Assembly (NCBI GenBank): GCA_003233615.1
Contig: QIMB01000348.1
Coordinates: 1-6,153, forward strand
DNA length: 6,153 nt
Reading direction: 5' to 3'
From: Nitrospirota bacterium
Lineage (GTDB): Bacteria > Nitrospirota > Nitrospiria > Nitrospirales > UBA8639
Shown: one piece after another, positions 1 through 6,153 of the stretch
Layout: each line of letters starts with the position of its first letter
Numbering within the stretch: position 1 is the stretch's first letter
Program-made: the position numbers and the translations under genes
The notes under the pieces: generated by a model
Told to the model about the DNA's origin: nothing
The model's database searches: none
Seen by the model: the letters and a program-made list of their open reading frames with translations, nothing else

Positions 1-410
1 TCAAAAAGTTTTCGCGTTTGGACTTCAACCCCTTTAGCCGCATCAATCACCATAATTGCACTATCAGCAGCCGTTAAGGTGCGGTAGGTATCTTCACAAA
101 AGTCCTGATGCCCTGGTGTATCCAAGACATTAATCACCGTCTGTTTATAGGGGAATTGCATCGCAGACGCGGTAATGGAAATTCCGCGCTCCTGTTCCAT
201 TTCCATCCAGTCTGACGTGGCTAATTTCCTATTTTTTCGCGCACCAACCATGCCAGCCGTTCGAACCATGCCGGAATACAACAGCAGTTTTTCCGTCAAC
301 GTGGTTTTGCCTGCGTCGGGATGACTGATAATGGCAAACGTGCGCCGCTTATTCGTGGCCGCACGAATTTCTTGTTTCAGTTGTGATGTGGGCATATCCA
401 TATGTGTCAT
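1..410 (-). CDS. prfC: Peptide chain release factor 3 (GTPase), N-terminal part, cut by the left window edge
   Basis: RF3 is a cytoplasmic translational GTPase that removes RF1/RF2 from the ribosome after peptide release. Only 136 complete codons are in the window; full RF3 is normally about 530 residues, so the rest lies beyond the left edge. What is visible is the N-terminal G domain. KRRTFAIISHPDAGKTTLTE (residues 21-40) contains the P-loop, and KRRTFAIISHPDAGKTT is the RF3 hallmark. SDWMEMEQERGISIT (66-80) is the switch I/G2 region, DTPGHQDF (97-104) is G3, and EDTYRTLTAADSAIMVIDAA (106-125) follows. RF3 usually has GHEDF where this has GHQDF. EF-G and LepA are excluded by the SDWMEME and EDTYRTL wording. 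Three in-frame ATGs (410, 401, 395) compete as start and none has a good Shine-Dalgarno; I took the first, but 395 gives an N-terminus closer in length to known RF3. The gene follows the outer-membrane factor stop after 9 nt, so it may be co-transcribed or translationally coupled. Confidence 0.95.
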   Translation of the reverse strand, partial: MTHMDMPTSQLKQEIRAATNKRRTFAIISHPDAGKTTLTEKLLLYSGMVRTAGMVGARKNRKLATSDWMEMEQERGISITASAMQFPYKQTVINVLDTPGHQDFCEDTYRTLTAADSAIMVIDAAKGVEVQTRKLF

Positions 411-420
411 ATGTACATGT
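393..420 (-). other. Channel/prfC junction with repeated CATATG and tandem start codons
   Basis: CATATG occurs at 399-404 and 408-413, a related CATATC at 393-398, and the palindrome ACATGT at 415-420. On the coding strand these supply three in-frame ATGs for prfC (410, 401, 395) within 18 nt. The two CATATG copies, separated by 3 nt, could form a short hairpin. There is no clear Shine-Dalgarno at a normal distance from any of the three ATGs, and no room for a terminator between the channel stop (422-420) and prfC. Confidence 0.5.
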
Positions 421-1787
421 TACAAGTCGCTCAAGCGTCCTTGCGATCGCGCGAGACTGATGCGTGCCGCATTATAGGTAAATAAGCCTTGAATCACATT
501 ATCTCGCGCTGTGGCCACAGATGCTTGTGCATTGGTGACTTCAATGTTTGTGGCCACACCGACCGCAAAGCGCTCGCGAGCCAACTCTAATTCCGTCAGT
601 GAGAGCTTCAACCCTTCTTCAGACACGGCAACTTGTTTTCGCGCAGAATGAAGGGTGAGAAGAGCATCGCGCACTTCCAAGGTGATCTGATATTGAATGT
701 CTTGCGTCTTAAGCGCCTCTTGTCTCACTAAGCTCCGACTTTCTGAAATACGTCCTGTGCGCTGTCCGCCATCAAAAATAGGAACCGTCATTAAGACTTG
801 CACATTATCAGTTGTAAGCATGTCGGGAATTTGATTACCAATCAACCCCACATCACCGGACGCTTGAATAGACGGAACTCGTTCACTGGCAATGGAACTG
901 AACGTCAGTGCAGCCAAGCGCTCCCGTTGTTTCTGTGCTTTCAATTCTGTCCGATTTTCCCTCGCAATGGCCAAGGCCTCTGACATCGACTGTTCGGGAA
1001 CAGGAACCATGACCATTTCATCGGTGAGAACTACATGCACATCAAAAGACAGGCCAATGGCTCGAATAAGATTGAGTGTGCCTCGATCTTGTCCGTTCTC
1101 AGCAACTAACAATCGTTGCCGCTCATTCTCCAACTGCACCTTGGCACGAGTGACATCCAAACGTGTCGCCATGCCAGCAGCCTTCCGTTCAGTTGCCAAA
1201 TGCAAGAGCTCTTGATTCAATGTCACATCAGCTTTTCGTGCCTCCACCGCCGCTTTTGCTCGAAGTGTTTCCAAATAGATGAGACCCACCGTCGCCATCG
1301 TATCTCGCTTCGTGACTTCGGCACTCAGTGACGCCACATCTACGCCAGCTTTCGCAGCTCGCCATTTTTGAATAAGACTGAGACTAAACACATTTTGGGT
1401 CAATGTGGCTCGCGCTTCATAAAAATCTCTGGGATCGGTCACAACGGGACTTCCACCAAATGATCCAGTAAAAAATCGCCGCCGCGAACCGCTCAACCGG
1501 CCAGAAAGATTCGGCAGCAGAGCCCCGAATTGGGTATCAGCCACATCTTGCGCTTGGATAATGCGTTCTTGAAATAACCGAACGGTAGGATTTTGACCAA
1601 TGGCCGCATCCATGGCATCCCGCAAACTTAATTTCAAAACCGGAATGTTCGATTGCGTGGAGGATGGTTGATGAGTGGCGGCCAACACGACCTGTTCAAC
1701 TCCACACAGAAAGATGATCAGACTTACTCTCAGCAACCATACGGAACCCCCTACCCCTCGACGCTGTCTTTGTGTTGACTGAATCAT
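420..1787 (-). CDS. TolC-like outer membrane factor of a tripartite RND efflux pump
   Basis: This is the outer-membrane exit channel of the pump, expected to act as a trimer with a beta-barrel in the outer membrane and a long helical tube in the periplasm. The 455 residues match the family's usual length. Residues 1-20 are a basic n-region, 21-35 a hydrophobic core, and VLA|AT at 34-38 is a plausible signal peptidase I site. The mature protein has the internal duplication of the OEP family: one repeat at about 52-245 and a second at about 265-450. Matching motifs are ERKAAGMATRLDVTRAKVQL (200-219) and ERFAVGVATNIEVTNAQASV (405-424). Other family marks are ALLPNLSGRLS (89-99) and VPIFDGGQRTGRI (335-347). 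The start is supported by a strong Shine-Dalgarno 8 nt upstream. It lies 37 nt after the RND stop and 9 nt before prfC. It is not an NodT-type lipoprotein, because Cys28 (FLCG) lacks a lipobox. Substrate and exact subfamily are unknown. Confidence 0.93.
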   Translation of the reverse strand: MIQSTQRQRRGVGGSVWLLRVSLIIFLCGVEQVVLAATHQPSSTQSNIPVLKLSLRDAMDAAIGQNPTVRLFQERIIQAQDVADTQFGALLPNLSGRLSGSRRRFFTGSFGGSPVVTDPRDFYEARATLTQNVFSLSLIQKWRAAKAGVDVASLSAEVTKRDTMATVGLIYLETLRAKAAVEARKADVTLNQELLHLATERKAAGMATRLDVTRAKVQLENERQRLLVAENGQDRGTLNLIRAIGLSFDVHVVLTDEMVMVPVPEQSMSEALAIARENRTELKAQKQRERLAALTFSSIASERVPSIQASGDVGLIGNQIPDMLTTDNVQVLMTVPIFDGGQRTGRISESRSLVRQEALKTQDIQYQITLEVRDALLTLHSARKQVAVSEEGLKLSLTELELARERFAVGVATNIEVTNAQASVATARDNVIQGLFTYNAARISLARSQGRLSDL

Positions 1788-1790
1788 ATG

Positions 1791-1804
1791 GTAGGCCTTC
1801 CTAC
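1791..1804 (-). promoter_or_regulatory. Shine-Dalgarno of the outer membrane factor gene, inside a small inverted repeat
   Basis: AGGAAGG (1802-1796) lies 8 nt before the ATG at 1787 and fixes the start. It sits in GTAGG-AAGG-CCTAC, a 5-bp stem with a 4-nt loop, so part of the ribosome binding site could be paired. The whole 37-nt spacer (1788-1824) holds nothing else convincing: no terminator, and only a weak TAGAAT box without a -35 partner. This fits translation of the gene from the upstream RND transcript. Confidence 0.7.
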
Positions 1805-1824
1805 AGTCTTTATTCTATCTGTCA

Positions 1825-4800
1825 TTACACCTCTCTCATGCTTGCAGACGCAGCAGGCTTTGACATCATAAGACGCGAACTGGCCTTCTTCACATCCATG
1901 AAAAAACTAAATAATGCCGGGACGAGGATCAATGTAAAAATGGTGGATGTCACCAGGCCACCAAGCACAATACTGCCAATGCCACGATACAATTCCGACC
2001 CGGCTCCTGATGACACGACTAACGGGAAGAGGCCAAATGTGGTCGTCAACATACTCATCATAATGGGACGAAAGCGTGTTCGAACTGATTCCGCGATAGC
2101 TTGTATGGGATCGTCCGTCGACCACATACTCGTCGATGAATGGCTCTCATTCCCCTCACGACCTTTGAGGTCGAGAAAGTTCAAGGCTTGATGGACAACC
2201 AAAATAGCATTGTTCACCACAACGCCCAGCAGAATAATGAATCCTAACATTGTCAGGACATCCATCGGTTGATAGGCCACAAACTGGTTCACTAAGGCTA
2301 AGCCCAGCAAACCGCCAGCTGCGGCAAGAGGCACACTGGTGATAATGACCAGTGGATACAGAAAACTTTCAAACAGCGCCGCAATCAACAAATAGGTGAT
2401 TAACAATGCCAACAGCACATTCCATTTGAGGGCATCATAGGTCTGCGTCAAATCATCTGCCGTTCCGGATAATTGAATATTATACAGTTGCCCTAAAGAC
2501 CCTTCTTGTTTCAAGGGAGTAATAATCTGGCGCTGCAATAATGCCATGGCCGCTTCGATGGGCATGTCTGCGGGTGGAATAACTTGGATAACGATTGCTC
2601 GCTCTCGTTCGATGTGGTTGATCTGTTCCGGTCCCGGAACCAGTTTCACATTCGCTATTGCCCCTACCGTGGTCAATCGTCCTCCGGGAGTATGAATGGG
2701 AATTTTTTCAATGTCCTGGGTTCGCGTGGCATAACGATCTTCCCCGCGAATCGTCAAATCAATTTCATCACCCTCATGCTTAAAATCACTGGCTTTGGCC
2801 CCGTCCACTAACGCATTAATCGTAAAACCCAGTTCTTGATTGGTCAGTTGAAGGTCGGCCGCACGATCACGGCGTAAGATGACATGAAGTTCCGGCGTTC
2901 CCAAATCCAAGCTTGGTTTTGGCCGAACTTGAGCATCAGGCATGACTTCCTTCACCTGTCGGAAAATTTTTCCACCCAAACCCACCAAGGTATTCAAATC
3001 CGGTCCCGTTATTTCCATGTCAATATTCCGGCCTTCACCCAACCCTCGTTGAAATAAACTTCGTTGCGTAATAATGCTGATCACTCCAGGTAGGTCGGCC
3101 GTCGCTCGTCGCATGAGCGGAATCAGTTCTTTGGCTCGCCCATCATCATTCGTCCGCGCACCCATAAATACCATTCGTCCTCGTGCCACATAGAAGAAAT
3201 TCCTGATGCTCGGTCCGTCCAATTCCATTTCTTCGGGAGATCCAGGCTTTGCTGACCAGTACGGACTCAGGACCGATTCGATTGTTCTTCCCATTTTGAC
3301 AAAGGTCTGCATGTTATAACCTGGTGGAGGTAGCAGAATGCCAATGACAAGATTTCGATTTCCAGTGGGTAAATATTCTGCCTGGGGAACCAACAGCCAT
3401 GCGAGGCCAGACGACACGCCAATGATGCCAACAATCGTGATGAGACGAAGGGTCTTATTAGCGCAGATAGTCGACACGACAGCACTGACGCGATCAGCCA
3501 ACATGCGAGGCCGAGGGGCCATCTCATCCTCACTCATTGGCCCATCCCATTCAGCATCGACGACCTGTTCATGCCGTCGCTTGCGAGTCGTCAGGATGCG
3601 AGCTGACAGGCTGGGAATCACCGTGATGGAAACCAATAGACTGAGTCCCACCCCTGAACTGATCGCGATAGCAATATCTCGAAACAGTTGTCCCGATTGT
3701 TGTTCAATAAAGACAATCGGAATGAAGACAGCAATAGTTGTTAGCGTACTGGCTAACACTGCCCCCCATACTTCGGCTGTCCCATCATACGCAGCTTGGA
3801 CAAGTGATTTCCCCGTTTCGCGATGACGATAAATATTCTCCAACACCACAATGGAGTTATCAACTAACATACCGGCCGCGAAGGTCATCCCTGCGAGACT
3901 GATGACGTTTAAATTCCGGTCCAACAGCCACAACGCAATAAACGTTCCCATGATGCTGATGGGAATCGCCAACCCGATAACCAACGTGGTACTTCCAGTC
4001 CGCAAAAACAAAAAGAGAACTATGACAGCCAACAAACTTCCCACCAGCAAGTTTTGTTGAACCAACGACAACGAACTATAAATGTAATCTGTTTCATCAT
4101 AGACTTGATACAACGTAAACCCGCGTGGGTTCAGGCGTCCTTCATTGAGCTCGCGCACGGCTTCCCGCAAACCTTCCATAATCTCAAGAACATTCGCTCC
4201 GGGTTGTCGCACCACATTCACAGCAATACACGGTCTCCCACTTTGCCGAACAACTGTCGAGGGGTCTTTGTAATCCAACTTCACTGAGGCGACATCGCGG
4301 ACATAGACAGGCACGCCATTCCTACGCGCGATGATCACCGATTCGATATCGCCGGACGTTTTGTATTCACCTACGGTGCGTACGACATAGGATCGCTTGC
4401 CTTCATCAAAATCCCCACCACTAAAATTCCGGTTTTCTTGATCCAAGGCTCTCGCCAAATCAAGCCACGTGAGGGACCGTGCCGCCAATTTAGCGGGGTC
4501 CACTAACACTTGCATTTCCCGCTCGCGTCCACCGTAGACGTTCGATGCTGCCACACCGGACACTCGTTCAAAGCGGGCTTTAATCACATCTTCGGCGTAA
4601 TCATACATCGTATCAATCGGCACAGGATTGTTGTCTAACGCCTGGAAAATAAACCACCCGATAGCCGACCCGGCAGAATCCGCACTACTCAAGACCGGTT
4701 CATCCGTTTCTTCCGGGTATTCTTTCACTTGATTCAGCCGATTGGAGACCAGAAGGAGAGACGCATCTAAGTTGGTTCCAGCAGGAAATTCCAAAATAAT

Positions 4801-5070
4801 TTTCCCACTCCCAAATGAGCTCTGCGACAACATTCGTTCAAGACCTTGGACACCCTTCAGTTGCTCTTCTTGTTCATCGATCACTTCTCGCTCAATTTCA
4901 TGGGAGCTCGCTCCCTGCCATCGCGTATCGACAGTAATTTCCTCTTTCGTCACGTCAGGTGTTAATTGAACGGGCAATCGCAACAAGGCCACCATGCCAA
5001 ACAAGACAATGAATAACACCCCAACCGTTGTGGTGACTGGATAACGAATAGCCGAATGAATCACATTCAT
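1825..5070 (-). CDS. RND (HAE1-type) inner-membrane efflux transporter
   Basis: This is the proton-driven pump of the tripartite system, expected to work as a trimer in the inner membrane. Its 1081 residues are slightly longer than AcrB-type pumps (about 1050). The layout is the duplicated RND plan: TM1 about 10-30, a periplasmic porter/docking region about 31-334, TM2-TM6 about 335-490, a cytoplasmic linker about 491-540, TM7 about 542-562, a second periplasmic region about 563-882, and TM8-TM12 about 883-1057. TM4 reads GMLVDNSIVVLENI (400-413) and TM10 reads GVVVNNAILVV (949-959). Compared with AcrB's relay, Asp407 is kept (D404), Asp408 is Asn405, Lys940 is Asn953, Arg971 is R999 and Thr978 is Ser1006. 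The TM10-TM11 loop (about 961-996) is longer than in AcrB. GAGGA 9 nt upstream supports the ATG at 5070, which overlaps the original adaptor stop as ATGA. Wording is unlike metal pumps (CusA has VDAAIVMIEN), so drug or other organic substrates are likelier, but the substrate is not known. Confidence 0.96.
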   Translation of the reverse strand: MNVIHSAIRYPVTTTVGVLFIVLFGMVALLRLPVQLTPDVTKEEITVDTRWQGASSHEIEREVIDEQEEQLKGVQGLERMLSQSSFGSGKIILEFPAGTNLDASLLLVSNRLNQVKEYPEETDEPVLSSADSAGSAIGWFIFQALDNNPVPIDTMYDYAEDVIKARFERVSGVAASNVYGGREREMQVLVDPAKLAARSLTWLDLARALDQENRNFSGGDFDEGKRSYVVRTVGEYKTSGDIESVIIARRNGVPVYVRDVASVKLDYKDPSTVVRQSGRPCIAVNVVRQPGANVLEIMEGLREAVRELNEGRLNPRGFTLYQVYDETDYIYSSLSLVQQNLLVGSLLAVIVLFLFLRTGSTTLVIGLAIPISIMGTFIALWLLDRNLNVISLAGMTFAAGMLVDNSIVVLENIYRHRETGKSLVQAAYDGTAEVWGAVLASTLTTIAVFIPIVFIEQQSGQLFRDIAIAISSGVGLSLLVSITVIPSLSARILTTRKRRHEQVVDAEWDGPMSEDEMAPRPRMLADRVSAVVSTICANKTLRLITIVGIIGVSSGLAWLLVPQAEYLPTGNRNLVIGILLPPPGYNMQTFVKMGRTIESVLSPYWSAKPGSPEEMELDGPSIRNFFYVARGRMVFMGARTNDDGRAKELIPLMRRATADLPGVISIITQRSLFQRGLGEGRNIDMEITGPDLNTLVGLGGKIFRQVKEVMPDAQVRPKPSLDLGTPELHVILRRDRAADLQLTNQELGFTINALVDGAKASDFKHEGDEIDLTIRGEDRYATRTQDIEKIPIHTPGGRLTTVGAIANVKLVPGPEQINHIERERAIVIQVIPPADMPIEAAMALLQRQIITPLKQEGSLGQLYNIQLSGTADDLTQTYDALKWNVLLALLITYLLIAALFESFLYPLVIITSVPLAAAGGLLGLALVNQFVAYQPMDVLTMLGFIILLGVVVNNAILVVHQALNFLDLKGREGNESHSSTSMWSTDDPIQAIAESVRTRFRPIMMSMLTTTFGLFPLVVSSGAGSELYRGIGSIVLGGLVTSTIFTLILVPALFSFFMDVKKASSRLMMSKPAASASMREV

Positions 5071-5186
5071 GCCGGTGGTTCCTCTTCAAGCATACGAACA
5101 GGCTGCCCTGGGAACAGCCGCTCGTTTCCTTCAACAACCACGATCATTCCCGGCTCAAGTTGGCCTGTGATTTCCACGTCATTATC
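5067..5186 (-). pseudogene. Displaced C-terminal segment of the adaptor gene (out of frame with its N-terminal part)
   Basis: Read in frame from 5186, this stretch gives DNDVEITGQLEPG, then MIVVVEGNERLFPGQP, then VRMLEEEPPA and a TGA at 5069-5067. This is the normal end of an RND adaptor: the VEITxxLxPGxxVVVxGNERLxPGQPV pattern forms the last strands of the membrane-proximal domain. It is not in frame with the 5' part of the gene, which ends family-like sequence at Gln319 (codon 5197-5195). Only 8 nt (5194-5187) separate the two halves, whereas homologues carry about nine residues there, including a PVxxG-type strand. A deletion of about 19 nt therefore explains both the missing residues and the shift. 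The stop overlaps the RND start as ATGA, the usual arrangement for coupled genes. The segment also has its own ATG at 5147, overlapping the premature stop. Confidence 0.85.
5080..5085 (-). promoter_or_regulatory. Shine-Dalgarno of the RND transporter gene
   Basis: AGAGGA lies 9 nt upstream of the ATG at 5070 and is embedded in the last codons (Glu-Glu-Glu) of the displaced adaptor frame. It decides the RND start and would let the pump be translated even if ribosomes leave the adaptor gene early. Confidence 0.7.
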
Positions 5187-6151
5187 CAAATGATTTGTGC
5201 AACACTGGCATCGTTCATGACAAACACAAACTTCGCGCTACCACGAAGCACCAGGGCATCTTTGGGAACCACGAGAGCCTCGTAGGGTGCTCCCACCTGC
5301 AAGATGACACGAGACACTAATCCACTCTTGATCATGAGATCAGCATTGGACAATTCCACTTTTATGGGAAAGGTACGAGAATTCCTGTCGGCTTGCGCCA
5401 CTACCGAAAACACTCGCCCTTTGGCCTTAAACCCTCGAAGGCCATCAAACGTCGCCATGACTGACGCGCCGACCTTGATTTCACCGACATAGCGTTCTGG
5501 CAGCGGCACCTCCACTTGCACTCGCGAAAGATCTACTAATTCGACAATGGGTCCCCCCGCTTGAACCCATTGACCGACTTCGGTGAATTCTTTCGTCACC
5601 CACCCGTCGAACGGTGCCACTACGCGCGATTTCTGTAATTGGTCACGCACCTGCAAAAGTTGGGACTCTAACACAGCCAATCGTTGCGCCAAGGCCGCTT
5701 CTTGGGTGACGGCATCGTCATATTCTTTTTGTGTGACCAACTGCTTAGCAAACAAGGTCTTGATGCGTTCAAGATCTTTTTGTGCTTGTTGGTAGCGAGT
5801 TTCCGCTTCACGATGGACGGCCTCAGCCGCATTCAGTTGAATCGTTAAGCTATCTGTACGTAATTGAGCCAATACCTGGCCGCGTGTAACGGCCATGCCT
5901 TCTTCCACGGGAAACTTCTCCACCAATGCAGCAAGTTCTCCCGCCACGATACTCCGGCGCCAAGGCTCAACCGTGCCGACAAGCTCAACCGTTTGCTGCA
6001 CGATTCGATTGACCACTTCGGCAACACGAACGGGAGCGGGTGGTCGACCTTTCGGAGGCGGAGCGGCTTGTTGTTCACTGCAACCTGTCAACACAAGAAC
6101 GCTGACAACAAGAGCCAGGACGAAACTGATATTGTTTTTTAGGATATTCAT
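5144..6151 (-). CDS. RND efflux membrane fusion (adaptor) lipoprotein, C-terminus altered by a frameshift
   Basis: AcrA/HlyD-family periplasmic adaptor that links the RND pump to the TolC-like duct. The open frame is 335 residues. Residues 1-23 are a signal peptide ending in the lipobox LTGC, with lipidated Cys24 and Ser at +2. The first lipoyl half is about 77-100 (VEKFPVEEGMAVTRGQVLAQ). The alpha-hairpin is about 101-175; R129, L133 and T140 have the spacing of the AcrA 'RLS' hairpin-tip motif that contacts TolC. The second lipoyl half is about 177-206 (VVAPFDGWVTKE onward). The beta-barrel is about 207-290. The membrane-proximal domain begins at about 293 (LVVPKDALVLRGSAKFVFV). From residue 320 on (IIWIMTWKSQANLSRE) the protein no longer resembles the family: the expected last strands sit in another frame downstream. 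The start at 6151 is chosen because the signal peptide is complete; its ribosome binding site is outside the window. Whether this is a real mutation or a sequence error is open. If real, the adaptor probably has a damaged membrane-proximal domain. Confidence 0.9.
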   Translation of the reverse strand: MNILKNNISFVLALVVSVLVLTGCSEQQAAPPPKGRPPAPVRVAEVVNRIVQQTVELVGTVEPWRRSIVAGELAALVEKFPVEEGMAVTRGQVLAQLRTDSLTIQLNAAEAVHREAETRYQQAQKDLERIKTLFAKQLVTQKEYDDAVTQEAALAQRLAVLESQLLQVRDQLQKSRVVAPFDGWVTKEFTEVGQWVQAGGPIVELVDLSRVQVEVPLPERYVGEIKVGASVMATFDGLRGFKAKGRVFSVVAQADRNSRTFPIKVELSNADLMIKSGLVSRVILQVGAPYEALVVPKDALVLRGSAKFVFVMNDASVAQIIWIMTWKSQANLSRE

Positions 6152-6153
6152 GA

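Noticed and set aside
420..1787. Lipid-anchored outer membrane factor
   Set aside because: Cys28 is preceded by FL and not by a small residue as a lipobox requires; a signal peptidase I site at 34-38 fits better.
1808..1820. Promoter for the channel gene (TAGAAT as a -10 box)
   Set aside because: There is no matching -35 element at the right spacing, and the gene sits tightly behind the RND gene.
1772..2191. 139-codon plus-strand open frame across the RND/channel junction
   Set aside because: It is antisense to both well-supported genes and resembles no family; it is a shadow frame.
3338..3826. 162-codon plus-strand open frame
   Set aside because: It lies wholly antisense to the RND gene, is rich in Arg, Ser and Thr without any recognisable domain, and is explained by the codon pattern of the opposite strand.
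1825..5070. Heavy-metal (CusA/CzcA-type) RND pump
   Set aside because: TM4 reads VDNSIVVLENI, not the metal-pump VDAAIVMIEN type, and no methionine- or histidine-rich metal segment was seen in the adaptor.
4955..5137. 60-codon minus-strand frame covering the adaptor/RND junction
   Set aside because: It is in neither the adaptor's displaced frame nor the RND frame. The family-like C-terminus is in a different frame, so this is incidental.
5144..5200. Programmed ribosomal frameshift in the adaptor gene
   Set aside because: There is no slippery heptamer at the junction, and residues expected by homology are missing, which points to a deletion and not to recoding.

Overview
All recognisable genes lie on the minus strand and read from high to low coordinates. 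The window carries an almost complete three-gene RND efflux operon, followed closely by the 5' part of a translation-factor gene. In transcription order they are: a periplasmic membrane fusion (adaptor) lipoprotein (6151 down to 5144, with its original C-terminal frame continuing to 5067); an inner-membrane RND/HAE1-type transporter of 1081 residues (5070-1825); a TolC-like outer-membrane factor of 455 residues (1787-420); and the first 136 residues of peptide chain release factor 3, prfC (410 to the left edge, where it is cut).

The outer-membrane channel and the lipoprotein adaptor imply a Gram-negative (diderm) bacterium. Base composition looks roughly balanced by eye. The wording of the TolC-like and adaptor proteins reminds me of Nitrospira-type bacteria, but this is an impression and not a demonstrated assignment.

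Together the three efflux genes would build a trans-envelope pump. The RND protein captures substrate and uses the proton gradient, the adaptor bridges the periplasm, and the TolC-like protein forms the exit duct. The substrate cannot be read from the sequence. No transcriptional regulator lies inside the window, and none of the junctions leaves room for a convincing promoter or terminator, so co-transcription is the simplest reading. prfC starts 9 nt after the channel gene stops and may be read from the same transcript.

The main oddity is in the adaptor gene. Its reading frame is broken near codon 320 by what looks like a deletion of about 19 nt. The conserved C-terminal segment is still intact in another frame and still ends in an ATGA overlap with the RND start. 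The early stop created by the shift itself overlaps an ATG that opens the displaced frame, so translation could in principle be relayed to the RND gene. Apart from this, the window looks like an ordinary efflux operon. I did not find a new kind of system, CRISPR array, mobile element or RNA gene.
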